Positions 49,129 to 58,523 are shown, numbered from the stretch's first letter. The stretch is 64,000 nucleotides of DNA from Bog-532 sp963830385 (GCA_963830385.1 CAWHMD010000011.1:1-64000); one strand, 5' to 3'. The notes: generated by a model not told the origin, from the letters alone. Numbers and translations are program-made.

Positions 49129-51843
49129 ATGGGCAGGCTCGCCTGGTCACAACTGCGGTTCCGCCCGGCCCGGGCGCTGGCCCTTCTGGTGGGCCTGCTG
49201 GTCGCGGCGACCGCGTTCACCGTGCTGACGGCCGCGTCGCGGACCGCCCAGCTGCGCACCGTCGGCCAGGTGACGGCGAACTTCCGGCCCGCCTACGACA
49301 TCCTGGTCCGGCCGAAAGGGTCCCGGACCGCGGTGGAGGACACCACCGGCACGGTCCAGCCCGACTTCCTGTCCGGCATCTACGGCGGGATCACGACGTC
49401 CCAGTGGCAGCAGATCGAGCAGATCCCCGGGGTCCAGGTGGCCGCGCCGATCGCGATGGTCGGGTACGCCCAGCTCGGGGCGGGCATCTTCTGGCCGGTG
49501 CCCGCGGCCGCGCTCAAGGAGTCCGGTCGCCAGCTCTACCGGTTCTCCACCACCTACGTCAGCGACAACGGGGCCAGCCGGATCACCCAGCCGCCCTCCT
49601 ACCTCTACGTGACCCCGCAGCGGCTCACCGGCGGCTACAACAGCATCCCGGCCAGCGACGGCAGCGGGCCCGGTTGCATGCTGACCGGTGACATCCCCGT
49701 CAAGCCGGGGCAGGACCCGTTCGGTACGGCCGCCCAGTCCACCACCCGCTGCTGGTCCCGGGTGAACCAGTACGACCTGCCGGGCAGCCCCGACCCGGAG
49801 GCCGGCTTCTTCGTCTCCTGGAACTTCCCGGTCCTGATCGCCGCCATCGACCCGGCCGCCGAGGCCAAGCTGGACGGGCTGAACCAGGCGGTGATCTCCG
49901 GCCGCTACCTGCCGGAGAACGGCACCAGCCGCGGCCCGCAGATCCCGGTACTGGCGTCGGCCGCCAGTGGCATGGACGAGTACGCGCAGACCGCCCTGCA
50001 GCAGCTGACCGCCCCAGCCCGGATGCCGGACATGGACGTGGCCTGGGCCAGCGCGCAGGCCTCGGCTCCTGGCCGCACCGTGGCCACCGAGCGCAGCACC
50101 GCCCAGCAGGCCTACGCCGGCGCGTTCGAGCAGCTCGGGACCGTCACCCTGCGCACGCCTAACGGCAGCTTCACCGACACTCCGGTCGGCGGTTACTGGT
50201 CCGTTGGCCCGGTCAGCTACCAGCGCGGCCCGTCCGGGGCGCTCACACCACGCCAGGTCACCAACCCGGCATCGGCCTGGTTCACCGGCAGCGGGGGCTC
50301 GGTCGCCATGGACGACGAGGACAGCCAGTACCGGACGGTGATCTCGCACACCAAGGCGACGCTGCAGACCACCCAGGCCGGCGGCACCAACCCCGCCCTG
50401 ATCGACGTCAGCGGGCGGTTCAATCCGGCCAAGATCCAGGCATTCGACCCGCTGTCGCGGGTGCCGCTCGGTGCCTACCAGCCGGTGGTCGTGACCCCGG
50501 CCACCGCCGCCAGCCGCCAGCTGCTGAACGGCGGCGACCTGGAGCCCAGCCAGAACCTGGGTGGCCTGGTCAGCCAGCCGGTCAACCTGATCACCACGCT
50601 GTCGGCGCTGCCGGCGCTGGAGAACAGCCAGGACTACTCGGGCGTTTCCGCCGCCGACCCGATCAGCTCGATCCGGGTCAAGGTCGCTGACGTCACCGGG
50701 GCGGGTGCGCTGTCGCGGGAGCGCATCAACGCCGTGGCCCAGCAGATCGCCCAGCGCACTGGGCTCGACGTGGACGTGGTGGCCGGTTCCTCGCCCGCGC
50801 CGAAGACCATCAACCTGCCCGCGGGCCGGTACGGGCCGCCGGCCCTGATCCTGACCGAGGACTGGGTGAAAAAGGGTGTCGCGGTGACAATCTTGTCCGC
50901 CGTCGACAAGGCCAGCGTGGCCCTGTTCACGCTGATCCTCGTGGTGTGCGTGCTGTTCGTGGCCAACGCGGCGACTGCGGCGGTGCGTGGCCGGCGTCGC
51001 GAGCTCGGGGTACTGGCGGCGGTCGGCTGGCGCCCGTCCCGGCTGTTCGCGACTGTGCTCGGTGAGCTGGCCGGGCTCGGGCTGGCGGCCGGGCTGGTTG
51101 CCGGCGCGATCGCGCTTCCGATTTCGGCCGGTCTCGGCCTCAGCGTCGCACCGGGGCGGGCGCTGCTGGCCGTACCGGTCGCCGTCGCTGTGGCCATGGT
51201 GGGCGGCCTGTTCCCAGCCTGGCGGGCGGCCCACGCGGACCCGGTCAGCTCGGTCCGCCCGCCGGCCCTCGCGGTCCGCCGGGCCCGCCAGCCCGGCGGA
51301 ATCATCGCGCTGGCGCTGCTCAACGTGGCCCGCACGCCCGGCCGGACGCTGATCGGGGTGGTCAGCCTGGCCGTCGGCATCGCCGCGCTGACCATGCTGG
51401 CCGGGGTCACCGACGCCTTCCGCGGGATCGTCGTCGGCTCCCTGCTCGGGGACGCGGTCGCGGTCCAGGTCCGGGGGGTGGACTACGTCGCGGCCGGTGC
51501 GACCGTCGCCCTCGGCGTGCTGGCCGTGGCCGACGTGGTGTTCCTCAACATCACCGAACGGGCCGCCGAGCTCGCCACCCTGCGCAGCTTCGGCTGGCGG
51601 GACACGGTGCTGGCCCGGCTGGTGGTCACCGAAGGCGTGATCATCGGCCTGACCGGCTCGCTGCTCGGGGCTGGGCTCGGCCTGGGGGCCGCCGCCTGGT
51701 TCGCCGGCCATCTGCCCGTCCGGCTGCTGAGCATCGCCGCCGCCGTGGTCGCGGCCGGGATCATCGTCTCCGCCGCGGCCACCCTGCTACCGGCCGCGTT
51801 GCTGCGCCGGCTGCCCGCCACCCAACTGCTCGCCGAGGAGTGA
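49129..51843 (+). CDS. ABC exporter permease, FtsX/MacB type
   Basis: 904 residues from ATG 49129 (GAGGAG 7 nt upstream; the frame is open to a GTG at 49075). TM1 (ALALLVGLLVAATAFTVLTAAS) is followed by a large external domain (about residues 45-580), then three TM helices including VALFTLILVVCVLFVANAATAAVRGRRRELGVLAAVGWR, and a second set near the C-terminus. The RRREL-A-x-GW and ERAAELATLRSFGWR segments are the typical FtsX cytoplasmic loops. Operon with the ATPase gene. Confidence 0.9.
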   Translation: MGRLAWSQLRFRPARALALLVGLLVAATAFTVLTAASRTAQLRTVGQVTANFRPAYDILVRPKGSRTAVEDTTGTVQPDFLSGIYGGITTSQWQQIEQIPGVQVAAPIAMVGYAQLGAGIFWPVPAAALKESGRQLYRFSTTYVSDNGASRITQPPSYLYVTPQRLTGGYNSIPASDGSGPGCMLTGDIPVKPGQDPFGTAAQSTTRCWSRVNQYDLPGSPDPEAGFFVSWNFPVLIAAIDPAAEAKLDGLNQAVISGRYLPENGTSRGPQIPVLASAASGMDEYAQTALQQLTAPARMPDMDVAWASAQASAPGRTVATERSTAQQAYAGAFEQLGTVTLRTPNGSFTDTPVGGYWSVGPVSYQRGPSGALTPRQVTNPASAWFTGSGGSVAMDDEDSQYRTVISHTKATLQTTQAGGTNPALIDVSGRFNPAKIQAFDPLSRVPLGAYQPVVVTPATAASRQLLNGGDLEPSQNLGGLVSQPVNLITTLSALPALENSQDYSGVSAADPISSIRVKVADVTGAGALSRERINAVAQQIAQRTGLDVDVVAGSSPAPKTINLPAGRYGPPALILTEDWVKKGVAVTILSAVDKASVALFTLILVVCVLFVANAATAAVRGRRRELGVLAAVGWRPSRLFATVLGELAGLGLAAGLVAGAIALPISAGLGLSVAPGRALLAVPVAVAVAMVGGLFPAWRAAHADPVSSVRPPALAVRRARQPGGIIALALLNVARTPGRTLIGVVSLAVGIAALTMLAGVTDAFRGIVVGSLLGDAVAVQVRGVDYVAAGATVALGVLAVADVVFLNITERAAELATLRSFGWRDTVLARLVVTEGVIIGLTGSLLGAGLGLGAAAWFAGHLPVRLLSIAAAVVAAGIIVSAAATLLPAALLRRLPATQLLAEE

Positions 51844-51848
51844 CGACC

Positions 51849-52595
51849 ATGACACCCACCCCTGCCCCCGCGCTGGAGCTGCGGGGCGTGTGCAAGAGCT
51901 ACGGCACCGGCCAGGGCGAGCAGGTCACCGCGGCCGCCGACGTCAGCTTCACGGTCGAGGCGGGCGCGTTCGTCGCCCTGACCGGCGCCTCCGGCTCGGG
52001 CAAGTCGACGCTGCTGCACATGATCGGCGCGCTCGAACGGCCCGGCTCCGGCGTCATCGTCAGCCACGGCACCGAGGTCACGGCGCTGGGCGGGGCCGCC
52101 CAGGCCGACTACCGGCGCACCGTCGGCTTCGTCTTCCAGCGCTACAACCTGCTGCCCGCGCTCACCGTCCTGGACAACGTGATCGCGCCGGTCCTGCCCT
52201 ACCGCACCGGCTGGGACAAGCGCGGCCGGGCCCGCGAGCTGCTGGCCGCGGTCGGCCTGGCCGGTCGCGAACGATCGCTGCCGGCCCGGATGTCCGGCGG
52301 TGAGCAGCAGCGCATCGCCATCGCGCGGGCCCTGATCAACACCCCGTCCCTGCTGCTGGCCGATGAGCCCACCGGCAACCTGGACTCCGGCAACGCCGCC
52401 GAGATCCTCGACCTGCTGGCCCGGCTCCGGGCTGAGCACGAGATGACGATCATCCTCGCCTCCCACGACCCGCAGATCGCGGCCCGGGCCGAGCGGCTGA
52501 TCCGGCTCCGCGACGGCGCCGTCATCGACGACATCCAGCTGGCGGGGGACCGGGCCGCCGAGGACGTCATCCGCCACGTCGGCCAGCTCGGCTGA
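51849..52595 (+). CDS. ABC exporter ATP-binding protein, MacB/LolD type
   Basis: 248 residues from ATG 51849 (GAGGAG 8 nt upstream; a GTG at 51840 overlapping the permease stop is also possible). Walker A GASGSGKST, Q-loop VFQRYNLLP, signature SGGEQQRIAIARAL, Walker B LLLADEPTGNLDS and H-loop ASHDP are all present. The NLDSG after Walker B and the short length fit MacB/LolD-type ATPases. It energises the permease for export of an unknown substrate, under PadR control. Confidence 0.95.
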   Translation: MTPTPAPALELRGVCKSYGTGQGEQVTAAADVSFTVEAGAFVALTGASGSGKSTLLHMIGALERPGSGVIVSHGTEVTALGGAAQADYRRTVGFVFQRYNLLPALTVLDNVIAPVLPYRTGWDKRGRARELLAAVGLAGRERSLPARMSGGEQQRIAIARALINTPSLLLADEPTGNLDSGNAAEILDLLARLRAEHEMTIILASHDPQIAARAERLIRLRDGAVIDDIQLAGDRAAEDVIRHVGQLG

Positions 52596-52686
52596 TCGCT
52601 CTGGTCGGCTCTTGCGCTGATCGACGGCCGCGGGCGGCTGGGCCAGGATGGGGTTGACGACCCGCCCCCGATGACGAGGAGCCCCC

Positions 52687-53661
52687 GTGACCGAGTCCGA
52701 TGGCCGCCTGCCCCGCTACGACGAGCTCCCGGCCGCCGACCGGGGCGGCCGCAGCGGCTGGGGCCTGTTCGGCCCGGACGACTCGGTCGGCCTGCTGAAC
52801 CAGCAGACCCCCGAGTCGGTGCTGGCCGCCACCCGGCTGGTCCGGCGGGGAGCGGTGTTCCCGCTCGACGCGGCGCTGGACGCGGTCGACCCGCCGCTGG
52901 CGCCGCGCCGCGGCAAGCCCCGGCACACGCTGCTCCACCCGCCCGGACCGGGGCTGAAGGGCCTGGACGACGTGTACGACAACTTCAACCCGCAGACGTC
53001 GAGCCAGTGGGACTCGCTCGCGCACGCGGCCTACTCACCCGGCACGTTCTACAACGGCGCCACCGAGGACGACGTGCTGGCCGGCCGGCGCAACACGATC
53101 GACTACTGGGCCCGCCGCGGCATCGTCGCCCGGGCGGTCGTACTCGACCTGGCCCGCGCGCTGCCCGCCAGCGGCCGCGAGTACCGGCCCGGCTCGGGCA
53201 CCGCCTTCACCGTCGACGACCTGGAACTGGCCCGCGCCGCGGCTGGGGTGTCCTACTCGCCCGGCTGCGTGGTACTCCTGCACACGGGCTTTCTCGGCTG
53301 GTACACCGGCCTGCCCTGGGCCGGCCGGGCGGACTGGGCCGCGAACCTGCGGGCTCCCGGGGTCGAGCACACCGAGGAGATGGCCCGCTACCTGTGGGAC
53401 AGCGGCCTGATGGCGATCGCCGCCGACACCTTCGCGGTCGAGGTGTGGCCGGCCGACATCAGCCCCGGGGCCTACCCGTTCGGATTCCTGCACCGGGTTC
53501 TCATCGGCCAGTTCGGCATGGCCCTGGGCGAGCTCTGGCAGCTCGGCGACCTCGCCGCCGACTGCGCCGACGACGGCGTCAACGAGTGCCTGCTGACCAG
53601 CGCCCCGCTGAACGGCCGGGGCGGCATCGCCTCCCCGCCCAACGCCCTCGCCATCAAGTGA
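52687..53661 (+). CDS. Cyclase family protein (kynurenine-formamidase-like)
   Basis: 324 residues from GTG. The metal-site region is SSQWDSLAHAAYSPGTFYNGATEDD, the large-cyclase variant in which QWDxLAH replaces HxGTHxD; the C-terminal loop G-x-x-F-G-F-L-H-R is also typical. Members hydrolyse amide or lactone bonds in small molecules; substrate unknown. The Nudix gene overlaps its stop as GTGA. Confidence 0.9.
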   Translation: MTESDGRLPRYDELPAADRGGRSGWGLFGPDDSVGLLNQQTPESVLAATRLVRRGAVFPLDAALDAVDPPLAPRRGKPRHTLLHPPGPGLKGLDDVYDNFNPQTSSQWDSLAHAAYSPGTFYNGATEDDVLAGRRNTIDYWARRGIVARAVVLDLARALPASGREYRPGSGTAFTVDDLELARAAAGVSYSPGCVVLLHTGFLGWYTGLPWAGRADWAANLRAPGVEHTEEMARYLWDSGLMAIAADTFAVEVWPADISPGAYPFGFLHRVLIGQFGMALGELWQLGDLAADCADDGVNECLLTSAPLNGRGGIASPPNALAIK

Positions 53662-54071
53662 CCGCTCACCGGGTGACCGCGCATCAGGTCGTCGCGGTCA
53701 TCCTCCGCCGTACCGACCAACTGCTGTTGTGCCACCGTTCCCCGTCCCGCCGCTGGTACCCCGACGTCTGGGACTTCCCCGGCGGCCACCTCGAGCCCGG
53801 CGAGTCTCCCGGGGAAGCCCTCCGCCGCGAGCTCACCGAAGAGCTGGGCGTCACCCTCACCGCGGTCGACGGCCCCCCGGTCATCCGCCGTACCGACCCC
53901 GGCACGGGCCTCGACCTCACCGTCTGGACCTCCCGCCACTGGCAGGGCCCGATCGCCAACCTCCAGCCCGACGAGCACGACGCCATCGCCTGGTTCACCC
54001 CGGCGGAGCTACCCGCCCTCACCCTGGCTGACCCCTCCTACCTCCCCCTCCTCCAGCACTTGCCTCTGTAG
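53658..54071 (+). CDS. NUDIX hydrolase (MutT-like)
   Basis: 137 residues from GTG 53658, overlapping the cyclase stop. The Nudix box is GGHLEPGESPGEALRRELTEELG (G-x5-E-x7-REUxEExGU) at about residues 38-60, complete, with the preceding DVWDFPGG of the 8-oxo-dGTPase-like group. It hydrolyses nucleoside diphosphate derivatives in the cytosol, probably as a sanitising enzyme. A second GTG 15 bp downstream is also possible. Confidence 0.9.
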   Translation: MTAHRVTAHQVVAVILRRTDQLLLCHRSPSRRWYPDVWDFPGGHLEPGESPGEALRRELTEELGVTLTAVDGPPVIRRTDPGTGLDLTVWTSRHWQGPIANLQPDEHDAIAWFTPAELPALTLADPSYLPLLQHLPL

Positions 54072-54094
54072 CTTGCGGGGCTGGCCATTTCGGC

Positions 54095-54223
54095 ATGATC
54101 TTCATGCCCGGCACCTACCGACGGACGCGCGCCGACACCGGCCGGATTGTCGCTGCGCTCGAAGAAATCCTCATCCGCCACCCGGGCGAAGAAGGCCTCC
54201 GCAACGGAGAGGCCTGGCTCTGA
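54095..54223 (+). CDS. Possible small ORF, unidentified
   Basis: 42 codons (MIFMPGTYRRTRADTGRIVA ... GEAWL) between the Nudix and MOSC genes. Composition is protein-like (helical, charged), but no ribosome site is obvious and no family is recognised. The rest of the 54072-54290 gap shows no other gene. Confidence 0.25.
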   Translation: MIFMPGTYRRTRADTGRIVAALEEILIRHPGEEGLRNGEAWL

Positions 54224-54290
54224 CTGGGTAGTCCCAGGTCCTGAGCCGGGCCCGGCGGCCCGCGGCCACGGCGGCAAGCCCCTTGCCGTC

Positions 54291-55117
54291 ATGACCGATG
54301 ATGGATGGGTGCTGACATCGATCCACGTTTATCCGTTGAAGGGCTGCCGGGGCCTGGACCTCAGCGAATCGGCCGTCGAGCCGTGGGGGCTGGCGGGCGA
54401 CCGCCGGTGGCTCCTGGCCGACGCGGATTGCCGCTTCGTCAGCCAGCGGGAGCATGCCTCGCTCGCGCGGGTCGTGGTCGGCCACGGCCCGACGGCGGCA
54501 TCGACGTGTCGTCAGCGGGCCATCCGCCGTTGTCGGTGGCCGTTCCCGGCCCGGACGAGATGCTCAAGGTCAGCGTGTGGAGTTCGACCATGCTGGCCGC
54601 CGCCGCCGGGCCTGAGGCCGACGCCTGGTTCTCGGCCTACGTGGGGGAGCCGGCCCGGCTGGTCTACCTCGATGACCCGACCCGGCGGGCGGTGGACCCC
54701 GAGTTCGGCCGGGACGGGGACGTGGTCAGCTTCGCCGACGGGTACCCGCTGCTGCTCACCAGCACGGCATCGCTGGACCAGCTGGGGGACTGGCTGGTCG
54801 CCGAGGGGGACGAGCCGTTGCCGATGAACCGGTTCCGGCCGAGCGCGGTGGTGAACGGCTTCGACCCGTGGGCCGAGGACCGCTGGCGCCGGGTGCGGAT
54901 CGGGGACGTCTCGTTCCGGGTGGTCAAGCCCTGCGGCCGCTGCGTGGTCACCACGACCGACCAGTTCACCGGCGAGCGCAGCAGCCAGCCGCTGCGGATG
55001 CTGGCCAAGCGCCGCCGCTTCGGCCAGAAGCTGGTCTTCGGGCAGAACCTCATCCCCGACACCCCGGGCCAGATCCGCGTCGGCGACCCGGTCGAGGTCA
55101 CCGAGTACGCCGGCTGA
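54291..55117 (+). pseudogene. MOSC domain protein, one-base frameshift
   Basis: From ATG 54291 the frame gives the MOSC N-terminal barrel (VLTSIHVYPLKGCRGLDLSE ... SLARVVVGHGP), then breaks at about 54488-54491; the neighbouring frame continues with DGGIDVSSAGHPPLS and the rest, including MNRFRPSAVVNG, the metal/Moco Cys pair KPCGRC and SQPLRMLAKRRRFG. Adding one C in the CCC run restores 275 residues. The family binds or transfers sulfur on molybdenum cofactor or reduces N-hydroxylated compounds. Either decay or a sequencing artefact. Confidence 0.85.
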
Positions 55118-55181
55118 CCCAGCCAGCCCCAGGCACTCCCGGCTTGACTTCGAGCGCGCGCGAACTGCGACCGTCGTCCCC

Positions 55182-55253
55182 ATGCGCTACACGACGATCG
55201 GGGCCGGCTTCCCGGCCGCCCGCGAGGTCAGCCTGCAGCTCGCCGCGGCGTAA
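55182..55253 (+). pseudogene. Relic of an aldo/keto reductase start with its MerR promoter
   Basis: TTGACTT at 55144 begins the same TTGACTT(C/T)GAGCGC(G/A)C element that lies before the MerR gene, and an ATG at 55182 opens 23 codons (MRYTTIGAGF ... REVS), the typical start of actinobacterial aldo/keto reductases. The frame stops at TAA 55251-55253. It overlaps the MerR 3' end antisense, so the downstream gene was probably lost. Confidence 0.5.
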
Positions 55254-55600
55254 AAGCCGATCTTCGTGTCGATGGCGTCGAGGTAGGCCGTCATCGTGGC
55301 GAGCTGGGCGCGGACACGCTCACGGTGGGAGCGCAGCAGCGCCAGGCGGTCGTCCTCGTTGCCGTCACCGGCCCGGACCAGCTCGGCGTAGCGGCGCACC
55401 TCGCGGATCGGCATGCCGGTCGCCCGCAGCTTGGTGATCAGCTCGATCCAGCCGAGGTCGTGTTCGGAGTAGCGGCGGTGCCCGGAGCCGCCCCGGCCGA
55501 CATCGAGCATCAGCCCGTCGCGCTCGTAGTAACGCAGGGTGTGCCGGGTCAGGCCGGTGCGCTCGGCGACCTCACCGATGGTCAGTTCAGCGGATGTCAC
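55187..55600 (-). CDS. MerR family transcriptional regulator
   Basis: 137 residues from GTG. LTIGEVAERTGLTRHTLRYYERDGLM is the MerR HTH (residues 6-31), SGHRRYSEHDLGWIELITKLRATGMPIREVRRYAEL the rest of the DNA-binding domain, followed by the coiled-coil dimer helix (DDRLALLRSHRERVRAQLATM). It has no conserved metal Cys set. The CTTTGAG palindrome upstream is its probable operator; MerR proteins activate from long-spacer promoters. Confidence 0.93.
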   Translation of the reverse strand: MTSAELTIGEVAERTGLTRHTLRYYERDGLMLDVGRGGSGHRRYSEHDLGWIELITKLRATGMPIREVRRYAELVRAGDGNEDDRLALLRSHRERVRAQLATMTAYLDAIDTKIGFYAAASCRLTSRAAGKPAPIVV

Positions 55601-55615
55601 CCGCCCAGTCTCACC

Positions 55616-55633
55616 CTTTGAGTGCGCTCAAAG
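55616..55633 (-). promoter_or_regulatory. MerR-type operator/promoter
   Basis: CTTTGAG-TGCG-CTCAAAG, a perfect 7-4-7 inverted repeat. On the minus strand it directly follows TTGAC and so fills the -35/-10 spacer, as MerR operators do. A related element lies at 55144, before the reductase relic. Confidence 0.75.
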
Positions 55634-55676
55634 TCAACCGCGATCCCCGTGACCGCGAGTCCCGTGACCGCGAGCC

Positions 55677-56357
55677 TCAGCGGCGGGGCCGCCGGCCCCC
55701 AGCGGGTAAGCCTTTGGCCGCCACGATCTCGAGCAGCCGCTGCTGGGTGACCGGCTCGCCCGGCAACGGCTCCGGGTTGGGCGCCAGCCCGGCCAGGATC
55801 AGGCCGATATACCGGTGCGGCAGCCCGGGCTGCCCGGGCTGGCCGTGGCCGGTGACCGAGCTCAGCATCTCCAGGATGGGCGGCAGGTCGGTCACCGCGA
55901 CGTCGGCCCGCACCACCCCGGCCGCCCGGCCGCGGGTCAGCAGCTCTTCCAGCGGCTCCAGCGACCGGCGCAGCATCTCGGCGAAGTACTCGGCCCCGTA
56001 GGCGCGGGTCAGCACGTCCACCAGCGCCCGGTTGGAGGCGATCATCTCCAGCGACCGCTCCAGGAAATGGGTCAATCCGGCCCACGGATCGGGCTCGGCC
56101 GCCGCCTCCTCGGCGATCGCGACCGCCCGGTCCACGCACTGCCCGAGGAACTCGTGCGCGAGCTCGTGCTTGTTGGCGAAGTGCCGGTAGGCGGTGGCGA
56201 CGTTCACCCCCGCGTGCCGGGCGATGTCGTCCAGCGTCGCGTCGAGCCCGCGGGCGGCGAACACCTCCGCGGCGGCGTCGATGAGCCGCTGGCGGTTACG
56301 GGCGGCGTCCGCCCGGAGCCGCCGCGGCTCCCCGGCGTCCGCCGCGGAGATCGCCAT
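55677..56357 (-). CDS. TetR family transcriptional regulator
   Basis: 226 residues. AARNRQRLIDAAAEVFAARGLDATLDDIARHAGVNVATAYRHFANKHELAHEFL is the HTH. The C-terminal part fits the TetR_C_13/33-like helical domain. Its ATG overlaps the TGA of the upstream MFS gene by one base (TGATG), so it is translated from the exporter mRNA and likely controls it. Confidence 0.92.
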   Translation of the reverse strand: MAISAADAGEPRRLRADAARNRQRLIDAAAEVFAARGLDATLDDIARHAGVNVATAYRHFANKHELAHEFLGQCVDRAVAIAEEAAAEPDPWAGLTHFLERSLEMIASNRALVDVLTRAYGAEYFAEMLRRSLEPLEELLTRGRAAGVVRADVAVTDLPPILEMLSSVTGHGQPGQPGLPHRYIGLILAGLAPNPEPLPGEPVTQQRLLEIVAAKGLPAGGRRPRR

Positions 56358-57901
56358 CAGCCGTGCACCGCGGGCGCCTGGGCCCCGGAGCCTTCGCGCG
56401 GGATGGCCACGCCCGACCGGAGCAGCAGCGCGGTCAGCACCGCGGCCACGGCGTAGATCCCGGCCGCCACCCAGAACACCACGTGGTAGCTGTGGATCAG
56501 CCCGTTCGCCACGACCAGCTGCTTGCCCGCGGCCGAGGTGACCGACGCCGCGTGGGCCGTGATGTAGCCGGCCGCGGCGGTGGCCGCGATCGTGTTCAGC
56601 AGCGAGGTGCCGATCGAGCCGCCGATCTGCTGGGCCACGTTGATCGTGGCCGACGCCACCCCGGCGTCCTCCCGGTCCACCCCCAGGGTGCCCAGAGTGA
56701 ACGCGGGCGCGAAGACCAGGCCCAGCCCGATCCCGACCAGCAGCAGCGTGGGCAGCACGTCAGCCACGTAGTTGCCCTTCAGGCCGATGTTGGTCAGCAG
56801 CGCCATGCCCACCCCGGCCAGCACCAGGCCGGACGGGACCGCGATCCGCGGGCTGACCCGGGTCAGCAGGATCACGTTGCCGGCGCCCGCCACCACCACC
56901 AGGATCAGCGTCAGCGGCAGGAACGCGAGCCCTGTCTTGACCGCGCTGTACCCGAGCGTCTCCTCCAGGTAATAGGTCAGGAACAGGAACACGCCGAACA
57001 TGCCGATCGCGGCCAGGAACATCGCCAGGTAGGCGCCGGCCCGGTTGCGGTCGGTGACGACCCGCAGCGGCAGCAGAGGATGCGCCACCCGCCGTTCCAC
57101 CAGCACGAACACCACCAGCAGGATGGCCCCGCCGATCAGCGAGATCAGCGTGGCGGGCTTGGTCCAGCCGGTGCTGCCAGGCGACATGGCCACGTTGGAG
57201 AACCCGTAGACCACGGCGAACAGGCCGACCGCTTCCAGCACGGTCCCGACCAGGTCCAGCTTCGGGCGCTCGGTGATGGGGACCTGCTTGAGCAGCGTCA
57301 CGCCGCCGGCGAACGCGAACGCCGCGATCAGCACGTTGACGTACATGACCCAGCGCCAGTCCAGGTACTCGGTGAGGACACCGCCCAGCAGCAGCCCGAC
57401 CGACGCGCCCCCGCCGGCCACCGCGCCGTAGATGCCGGTCGCCTTGGTGCGCTCGGTGGGGTCGCGGAACGTGGTCGTGAGCAGGGACAGCGTGGCCGGC
57501 GCGAGCAGCGCGCCGAACGCGCCCTGCACCACCCGGGCGGTCAGCAGCATGCCGAAGTTCTGGGCGGCGCCGCCGAACGCGGAGGCCGCGGCGAACCCGA
57601 TGATCCCGATGAGGAAGACCCGCTTGCGGCCGAACAGGTCGGCGATCCGGCCGCCCAGCAGCAGCAGGCTGCCGAACGCGAGCGAGTAACCGGTGACGAT
57701 CCACTGCCGGTCGGCGTTGGAGAAGTGCAGCGCGGCCTGGGCGTGCGGCAGCGCGATGTTCACAATCGTGGCGTCGAGCACCACCATCAGCTGCGCCGTC
57801 GCCAGGACGGCCAGGATGATCCAGCGCCGGGCGTAGTTCGGGTCCTCGGTGGCGCCGACGGCCCCCGCCGCCTGCGCCGTCGATGTGTCCGGAGTTGTCA
57901 T
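56357..57901 (-). CDS. DHA2-type 14-TM MFS drug exporter
   Basis: 514 residues from ATG 57901. TM1 VLATAQLMVVLDATIVNIALP with motif D1, motif A GGRIADLFGRKRV, and motif C GAVAGGGASVGLLLGGVLTEY are intact; about 14 hydrophobic segments follow. The C-terminus is Ala/Pro-rich. It is a proton-coupled drug exporter in an operon with a TetR gene. A longer frame to 57928 adds nine residues without a ribosome site. Confidence 0.92.
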   Translation of the reverse strand: MTTPDTSTAQAAGAVGATEDPNYARRWIILAVLATAQLMVVLDATIVNIALPHAQAALHFSNADRQWIVTGYSLAFGSLLLLGGRIADLFGRKRVFLIGIIGFAAASAFGGAAQNFGMLLTARVVQGAFGALLAPATLSLLTTTFRDPTERTKATGIYGAVAGGGASVGLLLGGVLTEYLDWRWVMYVNVLIAAFAFAGGVTLLKQVPITERPKLDLVGTVLEAVGLFAVVYGFSNVAMSPGSTGWTKPATLISLIGGAILLVVFVLVERRVAHPLLPLRVVTDRNRAGAYLAMFLAAIGMFGVFLFLTYYLEETLGYSAVKTGLAFLPLTLILVVVAGAGNVILLTRVSPRIAVPSGLVLAGVGMALLTNIGLKGNYVADVLPTLLLVGIGLGLVFAPAFTLGTLGVDREDAGVASATINVAQQIGGSIGTSLLNTIAATAAAGYITAHAASVTSAAGKQLVVANGLIHSYHVVFWVAAGIYAVAAVLTALLLRSGVAIPREGSGAQAPAVHG

Positions 57902-58064
57902 GAGGTCCCCTTGGGACGAAGCCAGCATGGGAAAGCGAAGTGCGTATCTGCGCTTTACTGCTGGGCTAAACGCAGGTCACTGCCTCATTTCTTTCCGTCC
58001 AGCGGTGTGTGACGGATCACATCACCCGCCGGGCCCGGCCGCTGCCTGGCGATCGCCTCCCTGG

Positions 58065-58523
58065 TCAGCGGGGGGTCAGCCGGAACGCCCGGGCTCCCGC
58101 CGTCCAGGCCTGGTGCAGGTCGGCCGGGAGGGGATCACCGTCGGCGCCGAAGCCGATGTGGTTGAACTTGGCGAAGTTGCGGTTGTCCCGCGCCATCACC
58201 GCGTAGGCGTCCACGACCCCCGGCTCGTCCGCGATGACCTGCACGTCGGCCGGGCGGCGGCGTCCCTGGAGCCGGATCTCGACCGGCTCGCCGGTGCGCA
58301 GGTTACGGCTCCAGCCGAACGGGGTGCCGACCAGCAGGTCGCCCTGGTCCCGGGTGTAGGCCACCGGAATGTCGTAGTGCCGGCCGGATTTGCGGCCGAC
58401 GACGTACAGCGTCACCAGCCGCCGCCCGGCCAGCTGGGCCAGCAGCGGCGTCCGCAGCACACCCCGCATGACGCGGTTGACCAGGCCTTGCGCCGCCATC
58501 GTCTGCACTGGCTGATCGTTCAT
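58065..58523 (-). CDS. Deazaflavin-dependent nitroreductase (DDN-like)
   Basis: 152 residues, ATG with GAGGAG 6 nt upstream. LYVVGRKSGRHYDIPVAYTRDQGDLLVGTPFGWSRNLRTGEPVEIRLQGRRR is the DUF385/DDN split-barrel core, with GRxSGxxx for F420 phosphate. Uses F420H2 to reduce nitro or quinone substrates in the cytosol. Monocistronic. Upstream on the other strand lies the tRNA-Sec gene. Confidence 0.9.
   Translation of the reverse strand: MNDQPVQTMAAQGLVNRVMRGVLRTPLLAQLAGRRLVTLYVVGRKSGRHYDIPVAYTRDQGDLLVGTPFGWSRNLRTGEPVEIRLQGRRRPADVQVIADEPGVVDAYAVMARDNRNFAKFNHIGFGADGDPLPADLHQAWTAGARAFRLTPR

Noticed and set aside
49147..51711. Minus-strand open frame of 854 codons opposite the ABC permease
   Set aside because: Gly/Arg/Ala-rich shadow; the plus strand has TM helices and FtsX motifs plus a ribosome site.
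54038..54292. Minus-strand 84-codon frame between Nudix and MOSC genes
   Set aside because: No ribosome site, mixed composition, and it overlaps the real 3' end of the Nudix gene.
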